Shown here in pieces: positions 27,431-34,882 of a stretch of DNA of 64,000 nt (positions are counted from its first letter, which is position 1; the number at the start of each line of letters is the position of its first letter). The translations under genes and the position numbers were made by a program. Source of the DNA: Paenibacillus sp. FSL R5-0345 (GTDB lineage: Bacteria; Bacillota; Bacilli; Paenibacillales; Paenibacillaceae); NCBI RefSeq assembly GCF_000758585.1, contig NZ_CP009281.1, positions 1,054,001 to 1,118,000 on the forward strand, written 5' to 3'. The notes below the pieces were generated by a model. It did no database searches, was not told the origin of the DNA, and was given only the letters and a program-made list of their open reading frames with translations.

Positions 27431-28399
27431 CTAAGATACGGTTGTTTTACTTTTTGGGCTGCGGCGTTTCGGTTTTGGTGCAATGACAGGAATAGTTCCA
27501 GAAGCTTCGTTTTGCTGATCGGCAGGCTCAGCTGCTGTCTTAGTCTTGGAAGTTTTTCTTTTGGCAGCCGGAGCCGCTTTAGTCTTGGTCTTCTTGGTAC
27601 CTGTTAAGGAAGGTCCAGGATCTGTTGGGATATGCTGAACAGCCTGAATACTGGCCTGCAATGCAGCCATTAGATCAATCACATTGCTCTCCTGTTTAGC
27701 GGGAGCGATATGAAATTCCTCGCCTGCAATCTTATGTGAGATTAGATCAAGCATGCGCTGACGATAATCATCGGTATATTTTGCCGGATCAAAAGGCGTG
27801 GATAGCTGTGAAATGAGCAGCTTGGCCATATCCAGCTCTTTATCATTCACCGTCCCTGCTTCGGGCAGGCCAGGCACTTGCGAGACCGGTCGCACTTCAT
27901 CAGGATAAAAAATAGTCTCGATGGCGAGGCAATCCTCCAGTACACGAATAGCAGCCAGACTGCTTTTTGAACGAATCGATATTTTGGCGATGCCAATTTT
28001 ACCAGTTTGACGCATGGCCTCCATAAGAAGGCGATAGGCATTTGTGCCTGCCTGATCGGGGGATAAGTAATAGGTTTTTTGAAAATAAATGGGATCGATC
28101 TCCGTCAGGTCAACAAAGTCGAGAATGGTAATGCTTTTGCTGCTTTCGTCAGTTAATTGATCCAGTTCCTCCTTGTCGAAGAGAACGAATTTCCCTTTTT
28201 CATACTCATAACCCTTGCCGATTTCTTCCCAAGCCACCTCTTTGTCACACACCGGACATTTACGTACATACGACAGTGGGCTGCCGCATTCCTTATGGAT
28301 ATAACGCAGAGAAATGTCCTTGTCTTCTGTAGCGGAGAACATCTTAACTGGAACATGCACTAGCCCGAAGCTGATGGCTCCTTTCCAAACGGTATGCAT
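27431..28399 (-). CDS. ku: Non-homologous end joining protein Ku
   Basis: A 322-residue Ku homodimer subunit, which binds DNA ends and recruits LigD. It starts MHTVWKGAISFGLVHVPVKMFSATEDKDISLRYIHKECG, the standard bacterial Ku start, with a Cys-pair stretch (CGSPLSYVRKCPVCDKEV). A Lys/Ala-rich C-terminal tail of about 55 residues (after residue 265) is typical of Ku proteins that bind internal DNA. The start at 28399 follows AGGAGG by 8 nt; the longer frame has no site. A CATACTAA box stands 38 bp upstream, suggesting forespore expression as for B. subtilis Ku. Confidence 0.95.
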   Translation of the reverse strand: MHTVWKGAISFGLVHVPVKMFSATEDKDISLRYIHKECGSPLSYVRKCPVCDKEVAWEEIGKGYEYEKGKFVLFDKEELDQLTDESSKSITILDFVDLTEIDPIYFQKTYYLSPDQAGTNAYRLLMEAMRQTGKIGIAKISIRSKSSLAAIRVLEDCLAIETIFYPDEVRPVSQVPGLPEAGTVNDKELDMAKLLISQLSTPFDPAKYTDDYRQRMLDLISHKIAGEEFHIAPAKQESNVIDLMAALQASIQAVQHIPTDPGPSLTGTKKTKTKAAPAAKRKTSKTKTAAEPADQQNEASGTIPVIAPKPKRRSPKSKTTVS

Positions 28400-28436
28400 G
28401 AGTAACGCCTCCTGATCTAAGTTATTCTGCTTTGGG

Positions 28437-28444
28437 TTAGTATG
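28437..28444 (-). promoter_or_regulatory. Candidate sigma-G -10 box of the ku operon
   Basis: On the minus strand CATACTAA matches the sigma-G -10 consensus exactly and lies 38 bp before the ku start. The -35 region 17-18 bp further (GGCTAG/CGGCTA) is a poor match. Support also comes from knowledge that B. subtilis ku-ligD is sigma-G dependent. Confidence 0.4.
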
Positions 28445-28539
28445 AGGCAGGAAAGGCTTTTCTAGCCGGGTGCATTTTTTGAGAAGCATGGGAAAATATA
28501 AAATCAGGCCTTTAAAGCTGAGGAGGAGAATACAAAGGG

Positions 28540-28710
28540 ATGGAACCAAGAGGTAATGATTGGAGCGATGCGCTGAGCGAGCAGGATATACCGGCAACAG
28601 TAGTGGATTGGGACAGCATAATTGCTCCCCCGGAGGCTAGTCAGGTATCCGATTCGGAGAAGCTGGATGCAGAGCGAACGATCGAAGATACATCACCCTT
28701 AGAATCGTAA
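28540..28710 (+). CDS. Small acidic hypothetical protein (56 aa)
   Basis: ATG 28540 opens a 56-codon frame (begins MEPRGNDWSDALSEQDIPAT, ends TSPLES). AGGAGGAG lies 11 nt upstream. It is strongly acidic, with 14 Asp/Glu and few basic residues, and no cysteine. It ends 28 bp before the SspH-like gene and reads in the same direction, so the two are probably co-transcribed. I do not recognise the family; a spore protein is a guess from context. Confidence 0.55.
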   Translation: MEPRGNDWSDALSEQDIPATVVDWDSIIAPPEASQVSDSEKLDAERTIEDTSPLES

Positions 28711-28738
28711 ACTTTGAGAACAATAAAGGAGGAGAACA

Positions 28739-28927
28739 GTGGTGGACGTCAAACGAGCACAGGATATTTATGCTTCAAAAGAGACGGTAAGTGTACATTT
28801 GGATGGAGAACCTGTATGGATTGAGCATGTGGATGCACAGAACGGAATGGCTACGGTGCAAGTAGGCTCAAGACCAACCAATACGCATACAGTAGGCGTG
28901 GAACGGTTAGAGGAGCAAGAACATTAA
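28739..28927 (+). CDS. sspH: H-type small acid-soluble spore protein
   Basis: A 62-residue protein matching the SspH family: MVDVKRAQDIYASKETVSVHLDGEPVWIEHVD.. NGMATVQVG, ending in an acidic VGVERLEEQEH. H-type SASPs are made in the forespore. The start is GTG 28739 (or GTG 28742) after AAGGAGGAG. A terminator follows. Its presence shows that the host forms endospores. Confidence 0.9.
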   Translation: MVDVKRAQDIYASKETVSVHLDGEPVWIEHVDAQNGMATVQVGSRPTNTHTVGVERLEEQEH

Positions 28928-28974
28928 CGAATGACTACTCAGAGTGTGTGAATAAGCGAAATCAAACCTGTATA

Positions 28975-29022
28975 AAAGAGACTCTTTATGCTTATTTTTG
29001 CGTAGAGGTCTCTTTTTCTATT
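28975..29022 (+). terminator. Terminator of the sspH gene
   Basis: AAGAGACTCT pairs with AGAGGTCTCT around an 18-nt loop, followed by TTTTTC. Confidence 0.65.
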
Positions 29023-29139
29023 GTAAGCATACTGACATGTAAGATTGAACAGGGACAGTTGTTGCGGTGGATGGAGCATACCGATATAATTAAATGTAAT
29101 GGTTTTTGGCAGGTATATATTAAAAGGTGGTAGTTGTAG

Positions 29140-29622
29140 TTGGACAATACAGACGAAACGGTGTTCACTTACCGTTCATACAGCCTCCAGGATACAGAGT
29201 TGCTTGCAGCTGCTCTAGCTACTGCTTCGTCGCCTGGGATGGTTATAGGTTTGGATGGCGATCTGGGCGCAGGAAAAACGGCATTCTCGCAAGGGTACGC
29301 TCGGCATCTCGGCGTAAAGGGGATCGTAAACAGTCCTACTTTTACAATTATTAAAGAGTATGAGGGCCGTCTACCGCTATATCATATGGATGTATATCGG
29401 ATTTCGCTTCAGGAAGCGGACGAGCTTGGACTAGATGAGTATTTCTACGGGCAAGGCGTCTGCTTGGTGGAATGGAGCAGTATTATTACGGATTTAATGC
29501 CGCCGCGGCATATGCACATATACATGGAAACAGTCGGGCCGGATGAAAGAATGATTACGGTGACCGGAATTGGGGAGCCGTATGGTGAGCTTTGCCGGAA
29601 GCTGATCCAGAAGTGGGGTTAA
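29140..29622 (+). CDS. tsaE: tRNA t6A biosynthesis ATPase TsaE
   Basis: A 160-residue P-loop ATPase. Walker A is GDLGAGKT (about residues 40-47), followed by VNSPTFTIIKEYEG and YHMDVYR, the family signatures. With TsaB and TsaD it makes threonylcarbamoyl-adenosine at position 37 of ANN-reading tRNAs. The start is TTG 29140. It heads the tsaE-tsaB-rimI-tsaD operon, as ydiB does in B. subtilis. Confidence 0.94.
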   Translation: MDNTDETVFTYRSYSLQDTELLAAALATASSPGMVIGLDGDLGAGKTAFSQGYARHLGVKGIVNSPTFTIIKEYEGRLPLYHMDVYRISLQEADELGLDEYFYGQGVCLVEWSSIITDLMPPRHMHIYMETVGPDERMITVTGIGEPYGELCRKLIQKWG

Positions 29623-29627
29623 GGAAG

Positions 29628-30461
29628 ATGACGAATCAGAATACAGAGCCGCGCAAGCGGCTTTTAGCGCTGGATACATCAACTGCAGTATTAGGCGTGG
29701 CAATTACAGAGAATGGGGAACTACTGCATGAAATTAATGCTTCCGGAGAACGGAATCATTCAGTACATTTACTGCCGATTATAGAGCAGGCGCTGCAAGC
29801 TACGGGAACTACTGCTGCAATGCTGGGAGGGATTTCTGTAGGTGTGGGTCCTGGATCGTATACGGGAACACGTATCGCAGTTACTGCAGCCAAAACGCTG
29901 GCATGGGCATGGAATGTCCCGGTAGTTGGTATTTCGAGTCTACATGCAGTGGCATGGGGCGGATATCAAACAGCCCTCAAGAATAAGGCGCAAGAAGAGT
30001 TAGGACAAGCTAATGAGAACAGTGGCTTCGGGCCTGATTGGATCATTCCACTGATGGATGCACGTCGAGGACAGGTATACACCGGACTTTTCGCAGCTGA
30101 GAGAAATAACGCTCCTAGCCGTCTTGAACCTGATGCCATCCGTCTGATGGCAGACTGGGTAGATTATTTAGCTGAACGTTTAGAACAGGCGTCAGTTGAG
30201 GGTAATAAGCCCGCTGTTCTTTGGTTTGTTGGGGAGACTGCTGTGCATGGCAGCGAGGAATCGCTTCGTCCATTGAAGGATCTTGGTGCTTCTATTGCAG
30301 TTCCTTATGAAATGGAAGGCCGCTGGACAGGATTTCTTGGAGAAGCGCGGATTCTGGTAGAGAATGATGATATCCATAGTTTGATCCCTAACTATACTCA
30401 GATTTCAGAAGCGGAGGCCAATCTGCGGTTAAGCAGAGAAGGAGGCTTAAAGAAACAATGA
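29628..30461 (+). CDS. tsaB: tRNA t6A biosynthesis protein TsaB
   Basis: A 277-residue actin-fold protein, partner of TsaD. It starts LLALDTSTAVLGVAI and has the family motif GVGPGSYTGTRIAVTAAKTLAW. The ATG at 29628 follows tsaE by 5 nt with AAGGA close to it; a GTG at 29613 is an alternative. It overlaps rimI by 4 nt (ATGA), indicating coupled translation. Confidence 0.93.
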   Translation: MTNQNTEPRKRLLALDTSTAVLGVAITENGELLHEINASGERNHSVHLLPIIEQALQATGTTAAMLGGISVGVGPGSYTGTRIAVTAAKTLAWAWNVPVVGISSLHAVAWGGYQTALKNKAQEELGQANENSGFGPDWIIPLMDARRGQVYTGLFAAERNNAPSRLEPDAIRLMADWVDYLAERLEQASVEGNKPAVLWFVGETAVHGSEESLRPLKDLGASIAVPYEMEGRWTGFLGEARILVENDDIHSLIPNYTQISEAEANLRLSREGGLKKQ

Positions 30462-30982
30462 CGGAAGCGGAATCAATGGGAGCTCAGGAGGCTGAACTTG
30501 TTTTTCGTTTGATGAAGCTTACGGATATTCCTGACATTCTTATCATTGAACGGGAAGCCTTCACGATGCCTTGGACGGAGGAAGCTTTTCGAAACGAGTT
30601 GACACATAATCATTTTGCAAAATATATGGTTATGGAGCTGGCAGGTCATATTATCGGTTATGCCGGTATGTGGGCCATCGTGGATGAGGCGCATGTGACG
30701 AATATAGCCTTGCTCGAAGCCTATCGTGGACGTAAATGGGGCGAACGCCTGCTCGAAGAGCTTATGAAGACGGCGTCTTATGTGGGGATGAAATCGATTA
30801 CGCTTGAAGTACGGGTATCGAACGAGGTAGCACAGAATTTATATCGTAAAAAAGGCTTTCGTTCTGCCGGCACACGCAAAGGATATTACTCCGATAATCG
30901 CGAGGATGCGCTCATTATGTGGGCGGATCTGCCAGAGTACGAGGAGCATGGCAATATGGAAGGAAGCGTGGAATTAAAATGA
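30458..30982 (+). CDS. rimI: Ribosomal protein S18-alanine N-acetyltransferase RimI
   Basis: A 174-residue GNAT acetyltransferase. The acetyl-CoA loop is seen as AYRGRKWGERLLEELM, with EVRVSNEVAQNLYRKKGF and GYYSDNREDALIMW, all typical of RimI. It acetylates the N-terminus of S18 (and perhaps other proteins). ATG overlaps the tsaB stop, and its own stop overlaps the tsaD start. Confidence 0.93.
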   Translation: MTEAESMGAQEAELVFRLMKLTDIPDILIIEREAFTMPWTEEAFRNELTHNHFAKYMVMELAGHIIGYAGMWAIVDEAHVTNIALLEAYRGRKWGERLLEELMKTASYVGMKSITLEVRVSNEVAQNLYRKKGFRSAGTRKGYYSDNREDALIMWADLPEYEEHGNMEGSVELK

Positions 30983-32028
30983 AGACAGAAACGGGCGCAG
31001 CTCAGCCTGTACTTATACTTGCTATTGAGACGAGTTGTGATGAAACGTCGGTCGCTGTGGTTAAAGATGGCTCTGAAGTGTTATCCAACATTATCTCGAG
31101 TCAGATTGAGACGCATCGCGCCTTCGGGGGCGTGGTACCAGAAGTAGCTTCCCGTAAACATGTGGAAGTGATTACGCTGGTGATAGAGGAAGCACTCGCT
31201 ACAGCAGGGGTTACACCAGATCAATTGTCGGCGGTGGCAGTTACGCAAGGCCCGGGTTTGGTGGGGGCTTTACTTGTCGGGGTAGTAGCAGCCAAGAGTC
31301 TTGCTCTCGCATGGGGCAAGCCGCTGATTGGCACTCATCATATTGCAGGACATATTTATGCTAACCGTTTAGTGGCAGAGTTGCAGTATCCCTGCATGAC
31401 ACTAGTGGTATCCGGCGGACATACTGAATTGGTTCATATGGAGCGGGAAGGTCAGTTTCGAATTATCGGACGCACCCGTGATGATGCGGTAGGCGAAGCC
31501 TATGATAAAGTGGCACGGGCACTGGGATTCCCTTATCCTGGCGGACCTCATGTAGACCGTCTTGCACGAGAAGCGGCGGAGGTTGTAACGTTGCCAAGAG
31601 TATGGCTTGAGCCGGATTCTTATGATTTCAGCTTCAGTGGCCTAAAGTCGGCTGTGCTGAACGTTGTGAATCAGAGTAAGATGAAAGGTCTCACACCAGA
31701 TGTGGCGGGTATTGCCCGCGGGTTCCAAGAATCTGTGGTTGAGGTTCTGGTTGAAAAAGCAGTACGTGCTGTTAAAGCTACTGGCTCCAAGCAGTTATTG
31801 CTGTGTGGAGGCGTTGCTGCTAATGCTGGACTCCGCTCGGCATTGATCTCGCGCTGTGAAGCGGAAGGCATTGAGCTAATTATTCCACCTCCGGTATACT
31901 GCACGGATAATGCAGCGATGATTGGAGCGGCTGCTTACGTTAAGTGGCAGCATGATGGCGGTACACCGCTGGATATGGTTGCAGACCCAGGGTTCTCACT
32001 GGAACAATGGTCTGTATCCGCCTATTGA
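30979..32028 (+). CDS. tsaD: tRNA N6-adenosine threonylcarbamoyltransferase TsaD
   Basis: A 349-residue ASKHA-fold enzyme that transfers threonylcarbamoyl to A37. Metal ligands appear in HHIAGHIYAN (HxxxH). Other signatures are IETSCDETSVAVV at the start, VSGGHTELV, GGPHVDRLA and LCGGVAANAGLR. The ATG at 30979 overlaps the rimI stop by 4 nt. The next promoter's -35 overlaps its stop codon. Confidence 0.97.
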   Translation: MKTETGAAQPVLILAIETSCDETSVAVVKDGSEVLSNIISSQIETHRAFGGVVPEVASRKHVEVITLVIEEALATAGVTPDQLSAVAVTQGPGLVGALLVGVVAAKSLALAWGKPLIGTHHIAGHIYANRLVAELQYPCMTLVVSGGHTELVHMEREGQFRIIGRTRDDAVGEAYDKVARALGFPYPGGPHVDRLAREAAEVVTLPRVWLEPDSYDFSFSGLKSAVLNVVNQSKMKGLTPDVAGIARGFQESVVEVLVEKAVRAVKATGSKQLLLCGGVAANAGLRSALISRCEAEGIELIIPPPVYCTDNAAMIGAAAYVKWQHDGGTPLDMVADPGFSLEQWSVSAY

Positions 32029-32054
32029 CATCATTTGGAGCTAGCGAGTATAAT
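32025..32054 (+). promoter_or_regulatory. Consensus sigma-A promoter of the leuA leader
   Basis: TTGACA (32025-32030), 18-bp spacer, TATAAT (32049-32054). The -35 box overlaps the tsaD stop codon. Transcription would start near 32061, just before the first T-box. Confidence 0.85.
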
Positions 32055-32074
32055 CAGTTCAATTATACAAGGAA

Positions 32075-32386
32075 ACGCGATGAGCAGAAGTAGTAAGGAT
32101 ACTCTGGGATAAGAGAGCTGCGGGTAGGTGCAACGCAGTCGAAGGAGACCTGAACTCGTCTAGGAGCGGAGCGGTGGAAACATTGCCGGCAATTGTCGCC
32201 GGAACGTTCGTACACTGTTTACGGGTAACCTCCGTGAAAGGGTGGTCGAGTATCTAACATACTGGACCGTAGAGTGGATGTTCAATTGGGATCGGCAGTA
32301 ATTTAACCGGTACAGAGCATCAACAAGAGTGGTACCGCGAAGGTTAACAGCCTGTCGTCTCTTGAATGAGATGGCAGGCTTTTTTG
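32075..32386 (+). ncRNA. T-box leader 1 (leucine-type)
   Basis: Stem I elements: an AGTA bulge motif near 32086 and the distal AGAGAGCTGCGGGTAGGTGC loop region. A specifier CTC (Leu) at 32155-32157 follows TGAA. The T-box AAGAGTGGTACCGCG is at 32325-32339 (UGGU bulge pairs with a tRNA ending ACCA). The terminator AGCCTG.. CAGGCT with T6 spans 32349-32386. Uncharged tRNA-Leu would favour the antiterminator. The specifier is read by alignment to leader 2. Confidence 0.9.
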
Positions 32387-32439
32387 TATGGATTTAGAGT
32401 AGTGAGTAACTTATATACAACACGCTAGGAACGGGAGTA

Positions 32440-32720
32440 GTAGAGAAAGATGGTGAACAGAGAGCTGCGGGGTGGTGCGACGCAGTCACCGGATGTCTTG
32501 AATCTCGCCCGGGAGCGGAGCGGCGGAAAGAAGAGTACGCTGCCTACGGCTGTCCCCGTTATCGGACCTTTCCGGTCCATCCTGATATCCTCAGGATGGA
32601 CCGGGAAGAAGAGCTGGACGCAGCTTAACGGCTTGAATTATTTTAATAGCCTATGCGTCAAAAAGAGTGGTACCGCGGAGGGGTAACCCGCCGTCTCTTT
32701 ATTAGAGACGGCGGGTTTTT
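32440..32720 (+). ncRNA. T-box leader 2 (leucine-type)
   Basis: A second complete T-box. AGTA near 32434-32438, a Stem I distal part very like leader 1, specifier CTC at 32504-32506 at the same distance from the following GGAGCGGAGCGG as in leader 1 (an ATC reading at 32502 is possible but misaligned). T-box AAGAGTGGTACCGCG at 32663-32677, then a 12-bp GC-rich terminator (32687-32715) with T5. The remaining 220 nt to leuA hold small palindromes (GGCG..CGCC, CTGCCGGCAG) but no gene. Confidence 0.88.
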
Positions 32721-32940
32721 GCGTTCTTATAGAAGCGGTTCCGGTTACGGACTCAGGCGCTACATAAGACGCCAAGAGTGAACCCTCAGCACATTCCAAA
32801 TTGTGCAGTGGATTCATTCGTATCAGCTGCCGGCAGCAGTGGGTGGGGAATTTAGCAGGACTACAAGTCGACGTGTGGATCTGCGCTGAAGCATAGGCTA
32901 GGGTAAGGAATCTAATAAGAGGAAAACAGGAGGAATTCAG

Positions 32941-34476
32941 ATGATTATTCCAGTAAAGAAACGTATACAAATTTTCGATACGACTCTGCGAGACGGTGAA
33001 CAGGCTCCGGGCGCAAGTCTGACCCCAGAGCAAAAAATACTGCTGGCCTATAAGCTCGCAGATCTGGGTGTTGATGTGATGGAACCTGGATTCCCGATAT
33101 CGAGCCCTGGTGATTTTGCAGCAGTACAGACGATTTCACGTAAGGTGCGAAATGTGGAAATTTGCGGTTTTGCACGGGCGGTTAAAGGGGATATTGACGC
33201 GGCAGTCCGGGCAACCCAAGATGCTGAACGGCGGCGGATTCACCTGTTCATCTCCTCTTCTGATATTCATTTGCAGCATCAATTGCGTATGAGCAGAGCT
33301 GAAGTCGTAGCCAAAGCCCGCGAGATGACGGCTTACGCGCGTCAATTCTCTGATGTCGTTGAATTCACGGCGATGGATGCTGCGCGAACAGGAATCGATG
33401 ATCTGATTGAAATGGTTGAAGCTGTCATTGAGGAAGGCGCTTCTATTATCAATCTGCCCGATACGGTCGGTTACGCCTTGCCACATGAATACGGGGAAAT
33501 GTTCCGACGAGTGCGGCTGGGAGCAAGAGGCGGGGACAAAGTAAGCTATAGTGCCCACTGTCACAATGATTTGGGGCTGGCTGTAGCCAACAGTCTGGCG
33601 GCGATTGATGGAGGCGCGACACAGATCGAAGTCACTGTGAACGGAGTAGGTGAGCGTACCGGGAACTGTGCACTAGAAGAGCTTGTGATGGCGCTCGAAA
33701 CCCGCGGGGATGCGATTGGGGCAGAGACAGGCATTGTGCTAGATAAGTTGTACGATACTTCACGGATGATCAGCGGGGCAATGCATTTTCCAATCGCCTA
33801 TAACAAGCCAGTCGTTGGAAGAAATGCTTTCCAGCATGAGTCAGGGATTCATCAGGACGGTTTGCTGAAGGATCGCAGCACCTATGAGATCATGGATCCG
33901 GAACGGCTGGGCATCCCACGTAGCATGATCATTCTGGGCAAGCATTCTGGCAGACATGCGCTGAAGGACCGGGCGGCGAAGTATGGCATTACGCTTGAGC
34001 CTGCGGAGCTGGATGCATTGTATGAATCGTTTAAAGAGACGGCTGACCGTCAAAAGGTTGTCAGTGATGACCAACTGCTGCAAATGGTAAGCACTACTAC
34101 TGGACAACAAGCTCAGGTTTATGAATTGGGCGAGGTTCAGGTATTGGCAGGTAGCGCCCAGCGCCGGGTGGCCGCTGTTACGGTTCGCCATTTGAAATCT
34201 GGACAGGAAACTTCACATACTAGTACTGGGGATGGTCCGCTTGAGGCCATTATCGCTGCTATTGGCCAAGGGATAACAGAGGACATAGATTTTGCGGGAC
34301 TTGAACTGCATTCACTTGGAAGTGGAGAGAATGCCCAAGCGGAAGCGGCTGTGATGGTAGAGTGGGAAGGTCTTAAATTTAGAGGCACAGCTACGCATCA
34401 AGATATTATCATGGCAGCAGGAATTGCTTACATTGCAGCCTGTAACGCTGCGCTGCTCTCTACACAAATTGTTTAA
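32941..34476 (+). CDS. leuA: 2-isopropylmalate synthase
   Basis: A 511-residue enzyme for the first committed step of leucine synthesis (2-ketoisovalerate plus acetyl-CoA). The catalytic TIM barrel has FDTTLRDGEQAPG at the start, HCHNDLGLAVANSLAA (metal ligands HxH) and NGVGERTGNCALEE. The C-terminal regulatory LeuA dimer domain (from about 395) provides leucine feedback. AGGAGG precedes the ATG. It stands alone behind two leucine T-boxes, so it responds to tRNA-Leu charging. No other leu gene is in the window. Confidence 0.95.
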   Translation: MIIPVKKRIQIFDTTLRDGEQAPGASLTPEQKILLAYKLADLGVDVMEPGFPISSPGDFAAVQTISRKVRNVEICGFARAVKGDIDAAVRATQDAERRRIHLFISSSDIHLQHQLRMSRAEVVAKAREMTAYARQFSDVVEFTAMDAARTGIDDLIEMVEAVIEEGASIINLPDTVGYALPHEYGEMFRRVRLGARGGDKVSYSAHCHNDLGLAVANSLAAIDGGATQIEVTVNGVGERTGNCALEELVMALETRGDAIGAETGIVLDKLYDTSRMISGAMHFPIAYNKPVVGRNAFQHESGIHQDGLLKDRSTYEIMDPERLGIPRSMIILGKHSGRHALKDRAAKYGITLEPAELDALYESFKETADRQKVVSDDQLLQMVSTTTGQQAQVYELGEVQVLAGSAQRRVAAVTVRHLKSGQETSHTSTGDGPLEAIIAAIGQGITEDIDFAGLELHSLGSGENAQAEAAVMVEWEGLKFRGTATHQDIIMAAGIAYIAACNAALLSTQIV

Positions 34477-34483
34477 TATATAT

Positions 34484-34523
34484 AGACCCGCTGTCTGATT
34501 TAGAGGTAGCGGGTTCTTTTTTA
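34484..34523 (+). terminator. Terminator of leuA
   Basis: ACCCGCT / AGCGGGT stem with a T-rich tail (TTCTTTTTT). Confidence 0.88.
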
Positions 34524-34568
34524 TCATAAAATGAAGGGTTTTTGGAGCGGTTACGTCTTTTGTCAAGT

Positions 34569-34827
34569 TGTGGACAACGTTATCCACATATTCTGTCTGA
34601 GTTGTGTAAAAAGTGCGTAAAATCAGCAATGTCGGCGTTTTTTTTAATGCCTCTATAACCATTTTTGTTAGCAGTGAAACCTTGTGGGAATTGTGGATAA
34701 TGTGGATAATTCAGTGGATAATAATTCCTGGGAATTGAAAATACCGATTTATCGCATAAAAAAAGCCCCTAAGGGGCTTTTTTAGTAGGTAGTTATACAC
34801 GAAACCTGTGCATAGAGCTGTGGATAA
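34569..34827. promoter_or_regulatory. Cluster of DnaA boxes in a convergent intergenic region
   Basis: Four perfect 9-mers TTATCCACA on either strand: 34580-34588 (plus) and 34692-34700, 34701-34709, 34819-34827 (minus). Two one-mismatch boxes lie at 34569-34577 and 34713-34721. They all fall in the 406-bp gap between leuA and the ABC-F gene. No dnaA, dnaN or origin gene is near, so this looks like a DnaA-binding cluster outside oriC. Confidence 0.75.
34757..34784. terminator. Bidirectional terminator inside the DnaA-box region
   Basis: A-run, AGCCCCTAAGGGGCT palindrome, T-run (34757-34784). It serves as terminator for the minus-strand ABC-F gene and as a second stop for leuA. Confidence 0.88.
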
Positions 34828-34882
34828 CTATTTATGAACAAATCGAGAAATATGAAAAAATATTTATGAAGTGGATTTTACA

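Noticed and set aside
32502..32504. Isoleucine specifier ATC in T-box 2
   Set aside because: CTC at 32504-32506 keeps the same distance to the following stem as the CTC in T-box 1 and fits the leuA gene; ATC does not.
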